A DNA stretch of 64,000 nucleotides from Methanobacteriota archaeon (GCA_023399215.1 JAEWQJ010000038.1:77078-141077); one strand, 5' to 3'. Shown: positions 54,492 through 62,863, counted from the stretch's first letter. Notes: generated by a model not told the origin, from the letters alone. Numbers and translations are program-made.

Positions 54492-54545
54492 GGTATCCTT
54501 TTACCTATATGATACTATATATATATTTCCCAATCTTGTAGAAAA
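54492..54545 (-). promoter_or_regulatory. glnA promoter with GGTA-N6-TACC dyad
   Basis: On the minus strand a TATA box (AAATATATATATAG, about 54513-54530) is followed by GGTA-AAAGGA-TACC at 54492-54505, about 30-45 bases before the ATG, near the expected transcript start. Methanogen NrpR repressors bind spaced palindromes of this size (GGAA-N6-TTCC in Methanococcus), so this is a probable nitrogen operator. Confidence 0.65.
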
Positions 54546-54813
54546 TATGGAACTGTTTAGATATATGGTAAATTGAATTGTCTTTGAGAATATTTGTGTG
54601 CGCATCCCCAGTTCGTTGAATATATTTCGAATCTCATGTATATAAAGCTCATTAAAGCTAATTCTAAAAGGAGTAAATTTCTTAGTGCGAGTTGAGTTTT
54701 CTTCCGACGGCATGTGTTTACAAAAATGCTATAAAAAGCAGCAGCAAAAACTTAGGGCTTTTTAATCCTAAGATTAATAACGCTTGGGGTATAGAATAAT
54801 TTCCGGTATTGGT

Positions 54814-55296
54814 ATGGTTCAAAAAGTTAATTTCTTCAAGCTTCTTGTCTCTGTATTGCTCTGCCAGTTTGCAGGGGCAATGGGTTCGAGATTTACAGTA
54901 TCGTCTCTTGAAAATTGGTATCTTTTGCTGGAAAAGCCCGCTTTTACCCCGTCATCCCAGGCATTCTTTCCGGCCTGGGTCACACTTTATACACTTATGG
55001 GAATCTCATTATATCTTGTCTGGGAAAAAGGATTGCAAGAACAAAAAGTTAAAAAAGGAATGCTTATTTTCGGAGTTCAGTTAGGTCTTAATGTTCTCTG
55101 GTCTTTTCTCTTTTTTGAGCTAAAGTCTCCTTACTATGCTTTTGTTGAGATTATTTTGCTCTGGCTTACAATCTTTCTGACAATATTGAACTTCAGAGAA
55201 ATTTCAAAAATGGCTTCTTATCTACTATGTCCTTATATTCTATGGGTTAGCTTCGCTGCACTGCTTAATTACTATCTATGGGTTCTGAACTCATGA
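54814..55296 (+). CDS. TspO/MBR family tryptophan-rich sensory protein
   Basis: A 160-residue five-helix membrane protein. Aromatic motifs typical of TspO are visible: ENWYLLLEKPAFTPSSQAFFPAWVTLYTLMG near residues 31-61, and GLNVLWSFLFF near 92-102. TspO binds porphyrins and is linked to stress signalling. ATG 54814 (MVQKVNFFKLL) is preferred to TTG 54784. Confidence 0.9.
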   Translation: MVQKVNFFKLLVSVLLCQFAGAMGSRFTVSSLENWYLLLEKPAFTPSSQAFFPAWVTLYTLMGISLYLVWEKGLQEQKVKKGMLIFGVQLGLNVLWSFLFFELKSPYYAFVEIILLWLTIFLTILNFREISKMASYLLCPYILWVSFAALLNYYLWVLNS

Positions 55297-55740
55297 CTCA
55301 AGATTTGAAACTTATTATTGACTTCCTGAACTATTCAAACTTATTCTCATTAAAAAAAGTATTGTTTAAAACGGGTTTATTTAATTATGACTTACGCAGT
55401 TAAACTGAAAAATCAGCAGCATCAGATCGTTAGCTGTCTAAAACATGGCTTTAATCCACAACCTTTGCCGTAATTGATTTTGTTTATCAAGTGCATAAGT
55501 CTTATTAATAATAGTTTATTTAAAATTTGTTACATAAAAATAGTTTATTCAAAACTGGTTGTTTAAAATTAGCCTACTCAAAACTGTTTTTTGTCAATAT
55601 CGATTTTATTCTCCCTGAACCCATGATTTTATAGTGGAATTCTTGAATGAAATTCTTAATCGCTAAAAAAGCTGTAAAGAAAGTATACCTAGAAATCCAG
55701 AGTAAACTTTCATTTTTCAAATATCATTAACATTATCGTA
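55297..55740. other. AT-rich gap holding a complete 113-bp MITE
   Basis: Besides the element at 55389-55501 there are loose direct repeats of ATAGTTTATTTAAAAT and TAGTTTATTCAAAACTG between 55508 and 55600. No gene. Confidence 0.4.
55389..55501. mobile_element. 113-bp MITE, copy 1
   Basis: It begins GACTTACGCAGTT and ends AAGTGCATAAGTC, near-perfect inverse ends. Its reverse complement aligns over nearly the full length with 59615-59726 (shared internal ACAAAATCAA and GTTTTAGAC). A third, truncated end lies at 7579. No ORF; presumably moved by a transposase elsewhere. Confidence 0.65.
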
Positions 55741-55953
55741 TTACAGAGCTCCACAGCCACAGCTTCTTCCCAGAAGGGTCGATATTCGGTGCTTCAAATG
55801 ATGAATATCGTCTTCGGACATATTCTGAAGCTCTTTTTTATGCTCTTTTTCTATATGATCAAGTATATCGTTTTCAACTTCTTCCAATTCGTTGCCAGCA
55901 GCCATAAAGTTACACTTGAACCCCAGATCGCCGCATTTTATTATTTTCATAAA
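55741..55953 (-). CDS. DUF1059 family small protein
   Basis: A 70-residue protein with the family motif CGDLGFKCNFMAAGNELEEV at the start, HIEKEHKKE in the middle and a C-terminal GRSCGCGAL. The cysteines and histidines suggest metal binding. ATG 55953 follows GAGGAG by 6 bases, so it is preferred to the upstream in-frame start. Confidence 0.85.
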   Translation of the reverse strand, partial: FMKIIKCGDLGFKCNFMAAGNELEEVENDILDHIEKEHKKELQNMSEDDIHHLKHRISTLLGRSCGCGAL

Positions 55954-56083
55954 ATCTCCTCTATGCAAACAAATCTTAATAGAAACGGTCTTTGTTGAAT
56001 TAAATAAAAATATAATAAAGATTAATAGGATATAAAATTAAGTTTTTTAGAATTATTTTACAATAATCTATTCTTTCGTTGCC

Positions 56084-56392
56084 TTACTCAATCGGAACAT
56101 ACCTTGCACACGTAAAACCCTCTTTGTAAGGGACTTTGATGGTAAGCATTCCATTATCGTTGACTGCAATTGCTTTTTCGGGATCTACGGGCCCATCCAG
56201 AAAAAAAGAACCCAAATACTCTACGGTTTTACTGAACGCTTTTATATAAAAGCTGTTTTCATGCATTAAAATTGTGATATTCTCACTTTTTACATCGGGA
56301 AGTTCAACTTCCAAAATAAGATGTAGATGTGTATCATCGTGATACATTGCTAGTATTGGAGTTTTCAATATTCTAGGTATTGAACTTTCCAT
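56084..56392 (-). CDS. Hsp20/alpha-crystallin-like protein 1
   Basis: A 102-residue protein limited to an alpha-crystallin core: LHLILEVELPDVKSENITILMHENSFYIKA, then GSFFLDGPVDPEKAIAVNDNGMLTIKVPY. It lacks the usual N-terminal arm and C-terminal IxI tail, so it may not form large oligomers. It lies 45 bases downstream of a paralogue; the pair is probably an operon. Confidence 0.8.
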   Translation of the reverse strand: MESSIPRILKTPILAMYHDDTHLHLILEVELPDVKSENITILMHENSFYIKAFSKTVEYLGSFFLDGPVDPEKAIAVNDNGMLTIKVPYKEGFTCARYVPIE

Positions 56393-56437
56393 AGTATTCT
56401 CTCCCCCTTAAAGAAGTCTGCCCTCAAATCTCTTCCC

Positions 56438-56737
56438 TTACTCGATTTTAACGTCCACTGCTTTCTCAAAAGGCTGCTGATAAGGTACCTTTACTTTAAG
56501 TACACCGTTTGAATAATTAGCGACCGCTTTTTCCGGGCTTACAGGACAGCAGACTGTGTAACTGTCTGCATACTCAATCCCTTCTTTGGTAGCCTTTACA
56601 TAAAAGCCGCCTTCGGTAATTTTAAAAGTAATATTTTTCTTTTCGACTCCCGGAAGAACTACTTCTATTTCCAGATTTTCAAATTCATCGTCAGGATATG
56701 CACTGATAACAGGTGATAATCGCAACATATCTACCAT
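56438..56737 (-). CDS. Hsp20/alpha-crystallin-like protein 2
   Basis: A 99-residue paralogue of the preceding entry, with LEIEVVLPGVEKKNITFKITEGGFYVKA and CCPVSPEKAVANYSNGVLKVKVPY. Both keep the N-G-(M/V)-L-x-(I/V)-K-V-P-Y block. GGGGG 6 bases before the ATG serves as the ribosome site. A heat or stress role is inferred from the family. Confidence 0.8.
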   Translation of the reverse strand: MVDMLRLSPVISAYPDDEFENLEIEVVLPGVEKKNITFKITEGGFYVKATKEGIEYADSYTVCCPVSPEKAVANYSNGVLKVKVPYQQPFEKAVDVKIE

Positions 56738-57323
56738 TATTTACCCCCAAAATAACATCGTTGATTAACGTATTTATATGTATCATCCCCCATAAATCTG
56801 AAAATATGTAAGCTAGAACTATAATTGTTCAGTGTTATTGAACATAAATTCATTGTTATTTTTAATAGAAGTTTAACTGCTAGCTTAATTAACTCTTGTT
56901 TCGAAGCAGGTTCCATAATATAAAGATATCTTTTATATATTTTTTTCGATTTATATTTACAATGTAGTAAATTTGCAATGTAGTAAAGACAGAACTAGTT
57001 AATAGAAAACACCAGCGATAGGCTACAAGTGGCACGCTTCAATAACTAAAATTTAACCAAGTAATTTATCAGGCACCTTGTAAACTTCTAAACAAAAAAC
57101 AAGAAGCGTCTCAGAGGTTAGTTTAGAAACTCTATTTCCTATTTATATAAACCATCTGAAACATAACTACTTGTGTAAAACTATCAAGAGATTTATTCAA
57201 ACTCAATAGTTTCAGTAAACTACTTACTAAATTTATACCCATTTAATAGGGGTCTTACGTTGGGATCTAATATAAAATGACAGGAGCGATCCGATACGGT
57301 AGAGGGAAGGGGTTGATTCACGA
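56738..57323. other. Gap without a gene
   Basis: About 590 AT-rich bases. A TTTATATATTTTTTTCG stretch near 56932 and AATAAATTTATACCC near 57230 are TATA-like. No gene, RNA or strong repeat was seen. Confidence 0.45.
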
Positions 57324-58313
57324 ATGGACAGTAATGTCATAGAAGTAAATAATCTTGAACATTCATACGGCTCTGTAAAAGCTGTTAACAATATCAGTTT
57401 TACTGTAAAACAGGGGGAGATTTTCTCATTCCTTGGTCCAAATGGGGCAGGCAAAAGTACCGTGATTAATATTCTTACGACACTCAGGAAACTCCAGAAA
57501 GGCGAAGCTAGAGTTAACGGGTATGATGTCGCAAAGGAACCAAACTCCGTAAGAAGGTCAATAGGTATTGTTTTCCAGATGCTTTGCCTCGATCATGAAA
57601 TGACAGTGTCTGAAAATCTGGAATATCACGGTAGGATCTATTCGATGAAAAAAAAAGAAAGAAATAAACGAATCGAAGAACTTTTAAAGCTGACAGATCT
57701 GGAAAGTAAAAAGGACACCCTGGGGAAAGATTTGAGCGGTGGCATGAAGCGAAGGCTTGAGCTTGCAAGAGGGTTGATGACAAAACCTGCGGTCCTTTTC
57801 CTTGATGAGCCAACGATAGGTTTCGATATCCAGACGAGAATGAGAATGTGGGAATACCTTAGAGAGATTAAGAGAGAGGGTACTACTATATTCCTGACAA
57901 CACACTATATGGAAGAAGCCGATCAGTTGAGCGACAGGATAAGCATAATTGACCAGGGGAGAATAATCGTAACCGGAACCTCTGATGAATTAAAGAATAA
58001 ACTTGGTAAAGACCTTATTTACCTGGAAACAAGCGATAATAAGGCTGCTGCAGAGATCTTAAGGTCACTTGAGTCAGTTAAAAGTATAACAGAAGATACG
58101 AAATCCTTGAGAATTATGATCAGGGAGGATGTTACTCATGTGCTTCCTCAAATTATGGAGAAAATTCGGAGAGAGGGGATAGACATTATAATCGTAAATA
58201 TTAAAAAACCTTCAATGGATGATGTTTTTGTTCATTACACAGGACACGGGTTAAGGGAAGGCAATGAAGACGAAAAACAGCAAGAAGTAGAAACGGTGGG
58301 GATTTCTAAATGA
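57324..58313 (+). CDS. ABC transporter ATP-binding protein, DrrA-type
   Basis: A 329-residue ATPase with Walker A GPNGAGKST near residue 40, Q-loop VFQM, signature LSGGMKRRLELARGL, Walker B AVLFLDEPTIGFD and H-loop TTHYMEEADQLSD. A C-terminal DrrA-type extension (residues 230-320) follows. It energises export with the permease whose gene overlaps it by 4 bases. The substrate is unknown; daunorubicin-type pumps move lipids, drugs or peptides. Confidence 0.93.
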   Translation: MDSNVIEVNNLEHSYGSVKAVNNISFTVKQGEIFSFLGPNGAGKSTVINILTTLRKLQKGEARVNGYDVAKEPNSVRRSIGIVFQMLCLDHEMTVSENLEYHGRIYSMKKKERNKRIEELLKLTDLESKKDTLGKDLSGGMKRRLELARGLMTKPAVLFLDEPTIGFDIQTRMRMWEYLREIKREGTTIFLTTHYMEEADQLSDRISIIDQGRIIVTGTSDELKNKLGKDLIYLETSDNKAAAEILRSLESVKSITEDTKSLRIMIREDVTHVLPQIMEKIRREGIDIIIVNIKKPSMDDVFVHYTGHGLREGNEDEKQQEVETVGISK

Positions 58314-59143
58314 GCTTCGAATTTCGTGCCATATACTGGAGGGAGATGCTGAAATACTTCAGATATAAATCAGTACTCATCACTTCAATGATCCAACCTA
58401 TTATGTGGCTGGCATTTTTTGGGCTTGCCATGTCAGATAGTTTTGACAAACTAACTTCATTTGTTCCAAATGAACCCGGCGTTCCCGTAGTCAAATATAT
58501 TACCTACATGGGTGCAGGAATAATTGCAATGGATGTGCTGTTCAGCAGTTTGTTTGGAGGCACTACCCTTATGTTTGACAAAAAATTTAGCCTTTTGAGA
58601 GAAACTCTTGCGAGTCCAGTTCCCAGATCTCATATTATTCTCGGTGTTGGACTTTCCGGTGTGACTAAAGCCCTCTTTCAAACTTTCATAATAATAGGGT
58701 TCGGAAAACTTGTAGGAATGGAGTTCTTTAAGGGATATACACTTATTGAAACTCTTATCGCAATAGTGGGTATTATGTTACTGGTGTCAATATTTACTCT
58801 TGGCTTCCTATTTCTGTCAGGTTCAATTGCAATTACCGTTGAAAATCCGGAGGGAATGCAGTCTATCCTCACCCTGGTTAGTATGCCCATTTTCTTCGTA
58901 AGTAACGCCCTTTATCCTATTGACGGCTTTCCTACTATCCTCAAGGTTCTATCGATGTTTAACCCGCTGACCCTTCTAGCAGGCGGAATTCGTTATTTTG
59001 CTTTGGGGACCGACTTCTCTGTGATGGGAACTCACTACATATATACACCAGTTGATATAGTCGTGTCTTTCCTGGGCCTCATTTTCTTCGCCCTTGTAAT
59101 GTTATCTGCTGCTATGTGGAGGTTTAATAAAGTAGACATATAA
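58310..59143 (+). CDS. ABC-2 type transporter permease, DrrB-type
   Basis: A 277-residue membrane protein with about six helices. ABC-2 features include LLRETLASPVPRSHIILG near residue 95, the helix TLIETLIAIVGIMLLVSIFTLGFLF, and SMPIFFVSNALYPIDGFP near 190 followed by NPLTLLAGGIRY. It pairs with the ATPase upstream (ATGA overlap). It is the nearest exporter to the small-peptide array, but about 2 kb away and on the opposite strand. Confidence 0.9.
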   Translation: MSFEFRAIYWREMLKYFRYKSVLITSMIQPIMWLAFFGLAMSDSFDKLTSFVPNEPGVPVVKYITYMGAGIIAMDVLFSSLFGGTTLMFDKKFSLLRETLASPVPRSHIILGVGLSGVTKALFQTFIIIGFGKLVGMEFFKGYTLIETLIAIVGIMLLVSIFTLGFLFLSGSIAITVENPEGMQSILTLVSMPIFFVSNALYPIDGFPTILKVLSMFNPLTLLAGGIRYFALGTDFSVMGTHYIYTPVDIVVSFLGLIFFALVMLSAAMWRFNKVDI

Positions 59144-59228
59144 TATTTCCAGTTCGCTTATTGTTTTTTAACTTTTTATCTAATGATACAAAGATTTCAT
59201 TTAAACAGGCACGTTTTATATATTCAAA

Positions 59229-59325
59229 AACTTGGATTCCTAATCCAAGTTCCTTGTTTAAAATTACATAATCCAAGTTTCTGATTTAAAAGTAAATAAT
59301 CCAAGTTCCCTATTTAAAAAGTAAA
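59229..59325. repeat. Hairpin followed by three 28-bp tandem repeats
   Basis: AACTTGGATT (59229-59238) pairs perfectly with AATCCAAGTT (59242-59251). The right arm is then repeated as part of a 28-bp unit beginning TAATCCAAGTT and containing TTTAAAA, at 59241, 59269 and 59297. It lies 85 bases after the DrrB gene and may terminate it or be an array site. Confidence 0.75.
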
Positions 59326-60366
59326 TTTTAGACATGTAGTTGTATTTTTTAAACAGTTCTGATTTATAGCCCTCGCGTTTTAATGAGGCTCATCCTTTAG
59401 TTACGCTTTAGCAAAATACCATAAAACGCTATATAGTTACGTGAATAACGGTTTTCTATAGAGTGCTTTGAATCTTATTCTTTTTTGGAGAAAATGGTGC
59501 AAATACTGGACAGGCCTAGGAACCTCCCTGAATTCAAGACTTTGTTTTTCCAGTTTCATTCTAATAAAGTCGTCAACTACCGATCTCCTGCAACGATAGA
59601 CTCGACTAGTTTAGGACTTACGTACTTAAAATACAAAATCAAGTACAATAGGCGTTGTAATTAAGTATGAGTTTTAGACGGTTAAAGGTTTAATGCTATA
59701 GATTTCTCGTTTTAACCACGTAAGTTATATAGTTATTCATCCCTCCGATTTTTCTATAAATACACGTGACATTAAATTAATCGTATGAATTCATTTTCAA
59801 AATTAAATATAGAAACAGTTTGAATGCTGCGAATTTCAGAATACCTACAAAGTCAAATAAATATCTCGTTTATATGCCGTATTTAAAATTTAAAGAAAAT
59901 AACACTTATAACAGAATCTGCAAAGACTTTTTATCTAATTAACTTTTTAAAACTAGTAAAATTCACTTTTTAATTAAAAACTCAAAATTTTCTTCATTAT
60001 AAATATTTAAACCTAATTCATATTAAAAAAGTAAAATTAGTTCTCCTTAAAAATTTCAATTTTTCTTTGTTTTTTCTTTGTTCTTTATAACTCCTTAATT
60101 GATTTTCAAAATATTTTCTAAGTCTCAGTTCCTCTACCTAAATTACCTCCTTATTGGAATCTCAAGTACAAGAACAGAGCTGAGATGTAAATTACTCGGC
60201 TGAACTCTATGGTTGTTTGACTAATCATTGTAGTATATTTTCTAGAAAAACCCCGAACCCAGTCACTTTTTTAAGAAAAAATAATACAGGTTACATGCAT
60301 GAGCATATAGTATACACCTGTATTTGATATAGAATGGTAACTGACTAATAAACACTGAGATCTACT
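59326..60366. other. Long gap with one MITE
   Basis: Apart from the MITE at 59615-59726 no supported gene was found on either strand. Composition is AT-rich with many stops. Confidence 0.45.
59615..59726. mobile_element. 113-bp MITE, copy 2 (inverted)
   Basis: It begins GACTTACGTACTT and ends CCACGTAAGTT. Compared with the reverse complement of 55389-55501 it keeps ACAAAATCAA, GTTGT, GTTTTAGAC and the ends at nearly constant spacing, so both are copies of one element in opposite orientation. Confidence 0.6.
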
Positions 60367-60492
60367 TCACCGGGAGAATCTTCCAAAGCCACCAAAGCCA
60401 CCAAAGCCCTGACCGCTGAGGTACATCATCTTAAACCTTATAATCTCTAGAAAAATGGTGATTTTTGTATAACTCAAATAAAGCATTGACAT
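60367..60492 (-). CDS. Small protein with C-terminal Gly-Phe repeats
   Basis: A 41-residue protein. ATG 60492 has an excellent ribosome site GGAGGG 7 bases upstream. The first half is hydrophobic (MSMLYLSYTKITIFLEIIRF) and could enter a membrane; the second half ends GQGFGGFGGFGRFSR. It is not recognised. The repeats of Gly-Gly-Phe and the position near the peptide array make it a candidate secreted or modified peptide. A longer frame to 60591 lacks a good start. Confidence 0.45.
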   Translation of the reverse strand: MSMLYLSYTKITIFLEIIRFKMMYLSGQGFGGFGGFGRFSR

Positions 60493-61222
60493 TGTAAGTC
60501 CCTCCACTTCTCTACTTTCAAAACTGTCTCTTTTCAATCCATCTTCCTTCAATAAAAATTGAGCATCTTCTGCCAATTTAACTCGGTTCACAGATACTTT
60601 GGATAATATTTGTTTTCGCCAACCTCCTTAGATATCCAGTTTATATCATACTCCCAAGTTATACTCCCAGGAATTTACTTTTGGAACTACAGGTAAGTAT
60701 AAACAATCTTGAAGAGTTCCAGCTAAAAGATTTAGGGATTTAAAGGATATTAAGTTGGATAACTGGATTGTATATGCCTACACTGAGTAATAGTATCAAA
60801 TTTAGGTCTATTGGAAAGTAACTGTTCCAATAAAGAACTACCAAGGAGCATCAATATCAAAGTATACTTTAAATTTATATATAATGTAAAGAACTAAAAC
60901 TTCTTACAAATAATAGTCTTTTAGTATTTAGAAACAGAATCTTTTACTGCAATAGTTATACAGGATTTCCAAGCATCTCGTTTCTTTAATTTCCATTTCA
61001 ATTTTTCGGAGGTGAATACCCTTTAAAGGGAGCCATGATGTTCAAAAAATATTATACATTTCCTATTTTCGGCTTTTTAAAAACAATTTTAAATTATAGA
61101 CTGTTTCCTATCCCATATTTCAAAAAGTATGTTTGAAACTACAGACACCTTCAAAAGAGTAAATATTAGCAAAATAAAAAAGAAGTAAAAAAGTGGTAAT
61201 ATTACGTTTCTTTTGTAAAGAA
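60493..61222. other. Gap with at most one tiny ORF
   Basis: No gene was firmly supported. On the plus strand 61035-61136 codes 33 residues (MMFKKYYTFPIFGF at its start) after a GGGAG site; its codon pattern gives no further help, so it is noted but not called. Confidence 0.35.
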
Positions 61223-61249
61223 GAAGTTACCTGAAAAGCAGGTAACTTC
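61223..61249 (-). terminator. Terminator of the small-peptide array
   Basis: A perfect 11-bp stem GAAGTTACCTG/CAGGTAACTTC with a 5-base loop lies 36 bases past the last peptide gene. On the minus strand TTCTTTAC follows. It marks the end of the array. Confidence 0.7.
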
Positions 61250-61284
61250 ATATGTTATTGTTATCTCTTAATCGTCATTATTGC

Positions 61285-61362
61285 TTAATCGCAGTAGAAG
61301 AATTTGAAGCATTCAGCTACATAGGAATAGCAGACATTTGAATAGAATATGCTGAAGGTCAT
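61285..61362 (-). CDS. Small Cys peptide, array member 3
   Basis: A 25-residue ORF. It starts MTFSIFYS, then N9, V10, C11, Y14, A16 and the core ECFKFFY at 17-23, ending C24-D25. Cysteines are at 11, 18 and 24. GGAGGGG lies 6 bases before the ATG. It is one of three tandem copies whose coding part is better conserved than the spacers, with changes mostly at positions 9-15 and the tail. No known family is recognised. The aromatic-rich start is not a classical signal peptide. Confidence 0.6.
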   Translation of the reverse strand: MTFSIFYSNVCYSYVAECFKFFYCD

Positions 61363-61483
61363 TTTTAACCCCTCCCATCTTGTTATTAAGTTTGTTCGTT
61401 CCCCGTTATACCTGGCTTTCTGCAATTGGGAAATATAAGACCTATGATTATTCCCTGCAGAAACCGTTTAATTTACAGCTTGA
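61363..61483 (-). promoter_or_regulatory. Promoter block of peptide 3
   Basis: TATA sequence CTTATATTTCCC lies between the arms of an inverted repeat, TCTGCAGGGAA and TTTCCC-N4-GCAGA (61419-61461). AGGTATAACGGGG follows where transcription should begin. Nearly the same block precedes peptide 2. Confidence 0.55.
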
Positions 61484-61570
61484 TTACCAGCAACAGTCTT
61501 CGTAAAAGAATTTGAAGCACTCAGCCTGATAGGTACTGCAGACCTTTGAATAGAATATGCTGAAAGTCAT
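61484..61570 (-). CDS. Small Cys peptide, array member 2
   Basis: A 28-residue ORF. It starts MTFSIFYS, then K9, V10, C11, Y14, Q15, A16, the core ECFKFFY at 17-23 and the tail EDCCW. Cysteines are at 11, 18, 26 and 27. GGAGG lies 8 bases before the ATG. A longer in-frame ORF reaches 61675, but it would run through the promoter block, so the short form is called. The start-to-start distance is 208 bp to member 3 and 206 bp to member 1. Confidence 0.6.
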   Translation of the reverse strand: MTFSIFYSKVCSTYQAECFKFFYEDCCW

Positions 61571-61698
61571 AATACGTTTCCTCCAGTCTTTTCCTGATTG
61601 TTTATCCCCCGTTATACCCTGGCTCTCTGCTAGTGGGAAATATAAGACTTTATGGTCTTTCCCCGCAGAGACCATTTAATTCTAATTAGCACTCCTAC
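61571..61698 (-). promoter_or_regulatory. Promoter block of peptide 2
   Basis: The inverted repeat TCTGCGGGGAAA and TTTCCC-N4-GCAGA (61626-61669) spans CTTATATTTCCC. Then AGGGTATAACGGGGGATAAAC follows. This is the best preserved dyad of the three, suggesting a regulator that competes with TATA-binding protein. Confidence 0.55.
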
Positions 61699-61776
61699 TT
61701 AATCGCAGTAGAAGAATTTGAAGCATTCAGCCTGATAGGCTTTGCTGACACAAGAATAAAAAATACTGAAAGTCAT
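61699..61776 (-). CDS. Small Cys peptide, array member 1
   Basis: A 25-residue ORF, first of the array in transcription order. It starts MTFSIFYS, then C9, V10, Y14, Q15, A16, the core ECFKFFY at 17-23 and C24-D25. Here the first cysteine sits at 9 instead of 11. GGAGG lies 9 bases before the ATG. The reading is supported by its strong similarity with the other two members. Confidence 0.6.
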   Translation of the reverse strand: MTFSIFYSCVSKAYQAECFKFFYCD

Positions 61777-61906
61777 GATATCATTTCCTCCAATCTGTTC
61801 TTGATTGTTTATCCCCCGTTATACCTCGCCTCCTGCAGCCTGGACATATAATAACCTGGCCATTCCCTGCAGAGAAACATCTTACAATTCTTTTACATAC
61901 GTTCAT
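61777..61906 (-). promoter_or_regulatory. Promoter block of peptide 1
   Basis: It contains TCTCTGCAGGGAAT, TTATTATATGTCC and GAGGTATAACGGGGGATAAAC in the same order and spacing as the other two blocks. The right arm of the dyad is degraded (GGCTGCAGG), so its control may differ. Confidence 0.5.
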
Positions 61907-61993
61907 TTAAAAGAACGAGAAAAAGAATCCAATGTTGTTTGTGAAGTTAAAACACTGGTTAAGGTTGAATCCAAAGATAAGTTCTGGAAACAT
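61907..61993 (-). CDS. Small Phe/Asn-rich peptide upstream of the array
   Basis: A 28-residue ORF starting MFPELIFGFNLNQCFNF and ending in an aromatic tail GFFFSFF. It has one cysteine (C14). GGAGGG lies 7 bases before the ATG, as strong as for the array members. It is not a copy of them, but it lies directly upstream in the same orientation. A role as an extra peptide or leader is possible; chance occurrence cannot be excluded. Confidence 0.45.
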   Translation of the reverse strand: MFPELIFGFNLNQCFNFTNNIGFFFSFF

Positions 61994-62863
61994 GTTTATT
62001 CCCTCCGTAGTTTGTATTTTCGAAATCGATACTTGCATACTGTAGATAGCAATTTTATTTGCAACCGCTGTTCAATTTTGATATAATTTTTGTCTATCAA
62101 ACCTCCAAGTCACATGGCTACTGTCAGCCACTTGATAATATTCATATGGTGGATTTCCTCTTATTTCAGGATCTACCGTTTAAAATATTAGCTAACAGTG
62201 ACTGTATATAGCTATATATATTAAGTTATATAAGCTCAATAGAAAATCATCTTCTTATAAATAATACTTCTTAAATGTTTAGAGTAAAGGTTTCACATAC
62301 AGACATATGTTTTTTTAACTTATATTATGTTCAAAAGTTTAAAATTTATTCCCACTTAGATCTAAATATTTAATTGTATTCACAGGTCCAAAGAAAAAAT
62401 TCTCTAAAATGTCTGGTGCAACCATCTTAATTCTGCCATCGTCTTTTTAGAAAATATGTAATATAAAAACAGTATAAATTTATTAGAACAAATACCGGGA
62501 TGAGATTATGAATTTTTTGGGAAAAGCCTCTCCTCTCATGAAATAGTTACAGCTATCTGTTCTCACTGCTTTCATTTTAGAGGATTCTGTTTACAGAAAT
62601 TTTTGGTAAAGACCCGCGTTTTATACTGAAAAAATTCGTTAAAAAGTCCAAAACAGCATATAGAGCTTCAATTTTGAAAATATAGTTCGTACTTCTTGCT
62701 TTCAAAGCTAGAAACCAGTAGCCACGTGCCTTTGAATAGTCACTTTAGTCGTAAATTAAGAAAGCATAAGTTAAAATGGACTGTCTTACATAATGAGTAA
62801 AAACGTTGAAATTATTCAATATAATCCATTCATCACATTTCAGTAACTTTGGGGAAGGGGGAT
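61994..62863. other. Gap upstream of the ABC pseudogene
   Basis: About 870 AT-rich bases with many TATA-like runs and no supported gene on either strand. Confidence 0.45.

Noticed and set aside
61035..61136. 33-codon ORF beginning MMFKKYY
   Set aside because: It has an acceptable GGGAG site but no repeats, relatives or context; kept only as a note.
61484..61675. 63-codon version of array member 2
   Set aside because: Its first 35 codons are the promoter block and are not conserved as protein in the other units; the start at MTFSIFYS has the ribosome site.
61805..62086. 93-codon plus-strand ORF across the peptide array promoter
   Set aside because: It runs antisense through the repeated promoter block and the Phe/Asn peptide, has no ribosome site and no recognisable domain.
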